DNA of 36,045 nucleotides, from contig NZ_AHYZ01000012.1 in NCBI RefSeq assembly GCF_000255495.1, positions 1 to 36,045 on the forward strand, in the 5' to 3' direction. Positions 36,022-36,045 of this stretch are shown one piece after another. The DNA comes from Liquorilactobacillus vini DSM 20605. GTDB lineage: Bacteria; Bacillota; Bacilli; Lactobacillales; Lactobacillaceae. The first letter of the stretch is position 1. Every line of letters begins with the position of its first letter. The notes below the pieces were generated by a model. The model made no database searches. It was not told where the DNA came from and saw only the letters and a program-made list of their open reading frames with translations. The translations under genes were made by a program, and so were the position numbers.

Positions 36022-36045
36022 CATAAACTAATTTTCAATTATTCA

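Overview
The window is an AT-rich, gene-dense piece of a low-GC Gram-positive chromosome. Gene content and order (mutS-mutL-ruvA-ruvB-queA-tgt-yajC, ireB-ruvX-DUF1292, zapA-cvpA-mutS2-trxA, a T-box in front of alaS, a FabT-type fab/acc cluster) point to Lactobacillales, most likely a member of the Lactobacillaceae. The genus cannot be fixed from the sequence alone. I recognise 38 complete genes and one gene cut by the left edge. All are on the minus strand except the yslB-like gene at 1491-1988. No tRNA, rRNA, insertion sequence, CRISPR array or prophage gene was seen, and no stretch over 300 bases lacks a gene or a gene's leader.

Layout along the window (minus-strand transcription runs right to left). 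1-1400: a small operon of rdgB, a YfcE-like phosphoesterase and a truncated membrane protein gene, divergent from the yslB-like gene. 1989-5620: zapA-cvpA-mutS2 and then trxA with its own promoter. 5640-6818: ireB-ruvX-DUF1292 behind two candidate promoters, each with an inverted repeat. 6851-9811: alaS with an alanine T-box leader. 9843-12872: a UPF0173 metal hydrolase, nrnA and a cshB-like helicase. 12884-14449: zwf. 14469-24381: the complete type II fatty acid synthesis operon fabZ1-fabT-fabH-acpP-fabD-fabG-fabF-accB-fabZ2-accC-accD-accA-fabI. 24434-34236: ymdB-mutS-mutL-ruvA-ruvB-queA-tgt-yajC. 34264-36021: rny with its own promoter and terminator.

The fab operon holds everything needed to make malonyl-CoA (AccABCD), load it on ACP (FabD), start chains (FabH), extend them (FabF, FabG, two FabZ) and finish each cycle (FabI). 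FabT is encoded as the second gene. FabT-like palindromes lie at both the operon promoter and the internal fabT promoter, so the circuit looks self-regulating. The two FabZ paralogues, with no fabM or fabA present here, suggest that the first one may act as a FabN-like dehydratase/isomerase for unsaturated fatty acids.

This is overwhelmingly a core housekeeping region. I found no convincing new biological system. The observations most worth checking are regulatory: the tandem FabT-like boxes, the doubled palindromic promoter of ireB and the alaS T-box. Many starts here were moved from the longest open frame because a clear ribosome-binding site picks an internal codon, often TTG or GTG.
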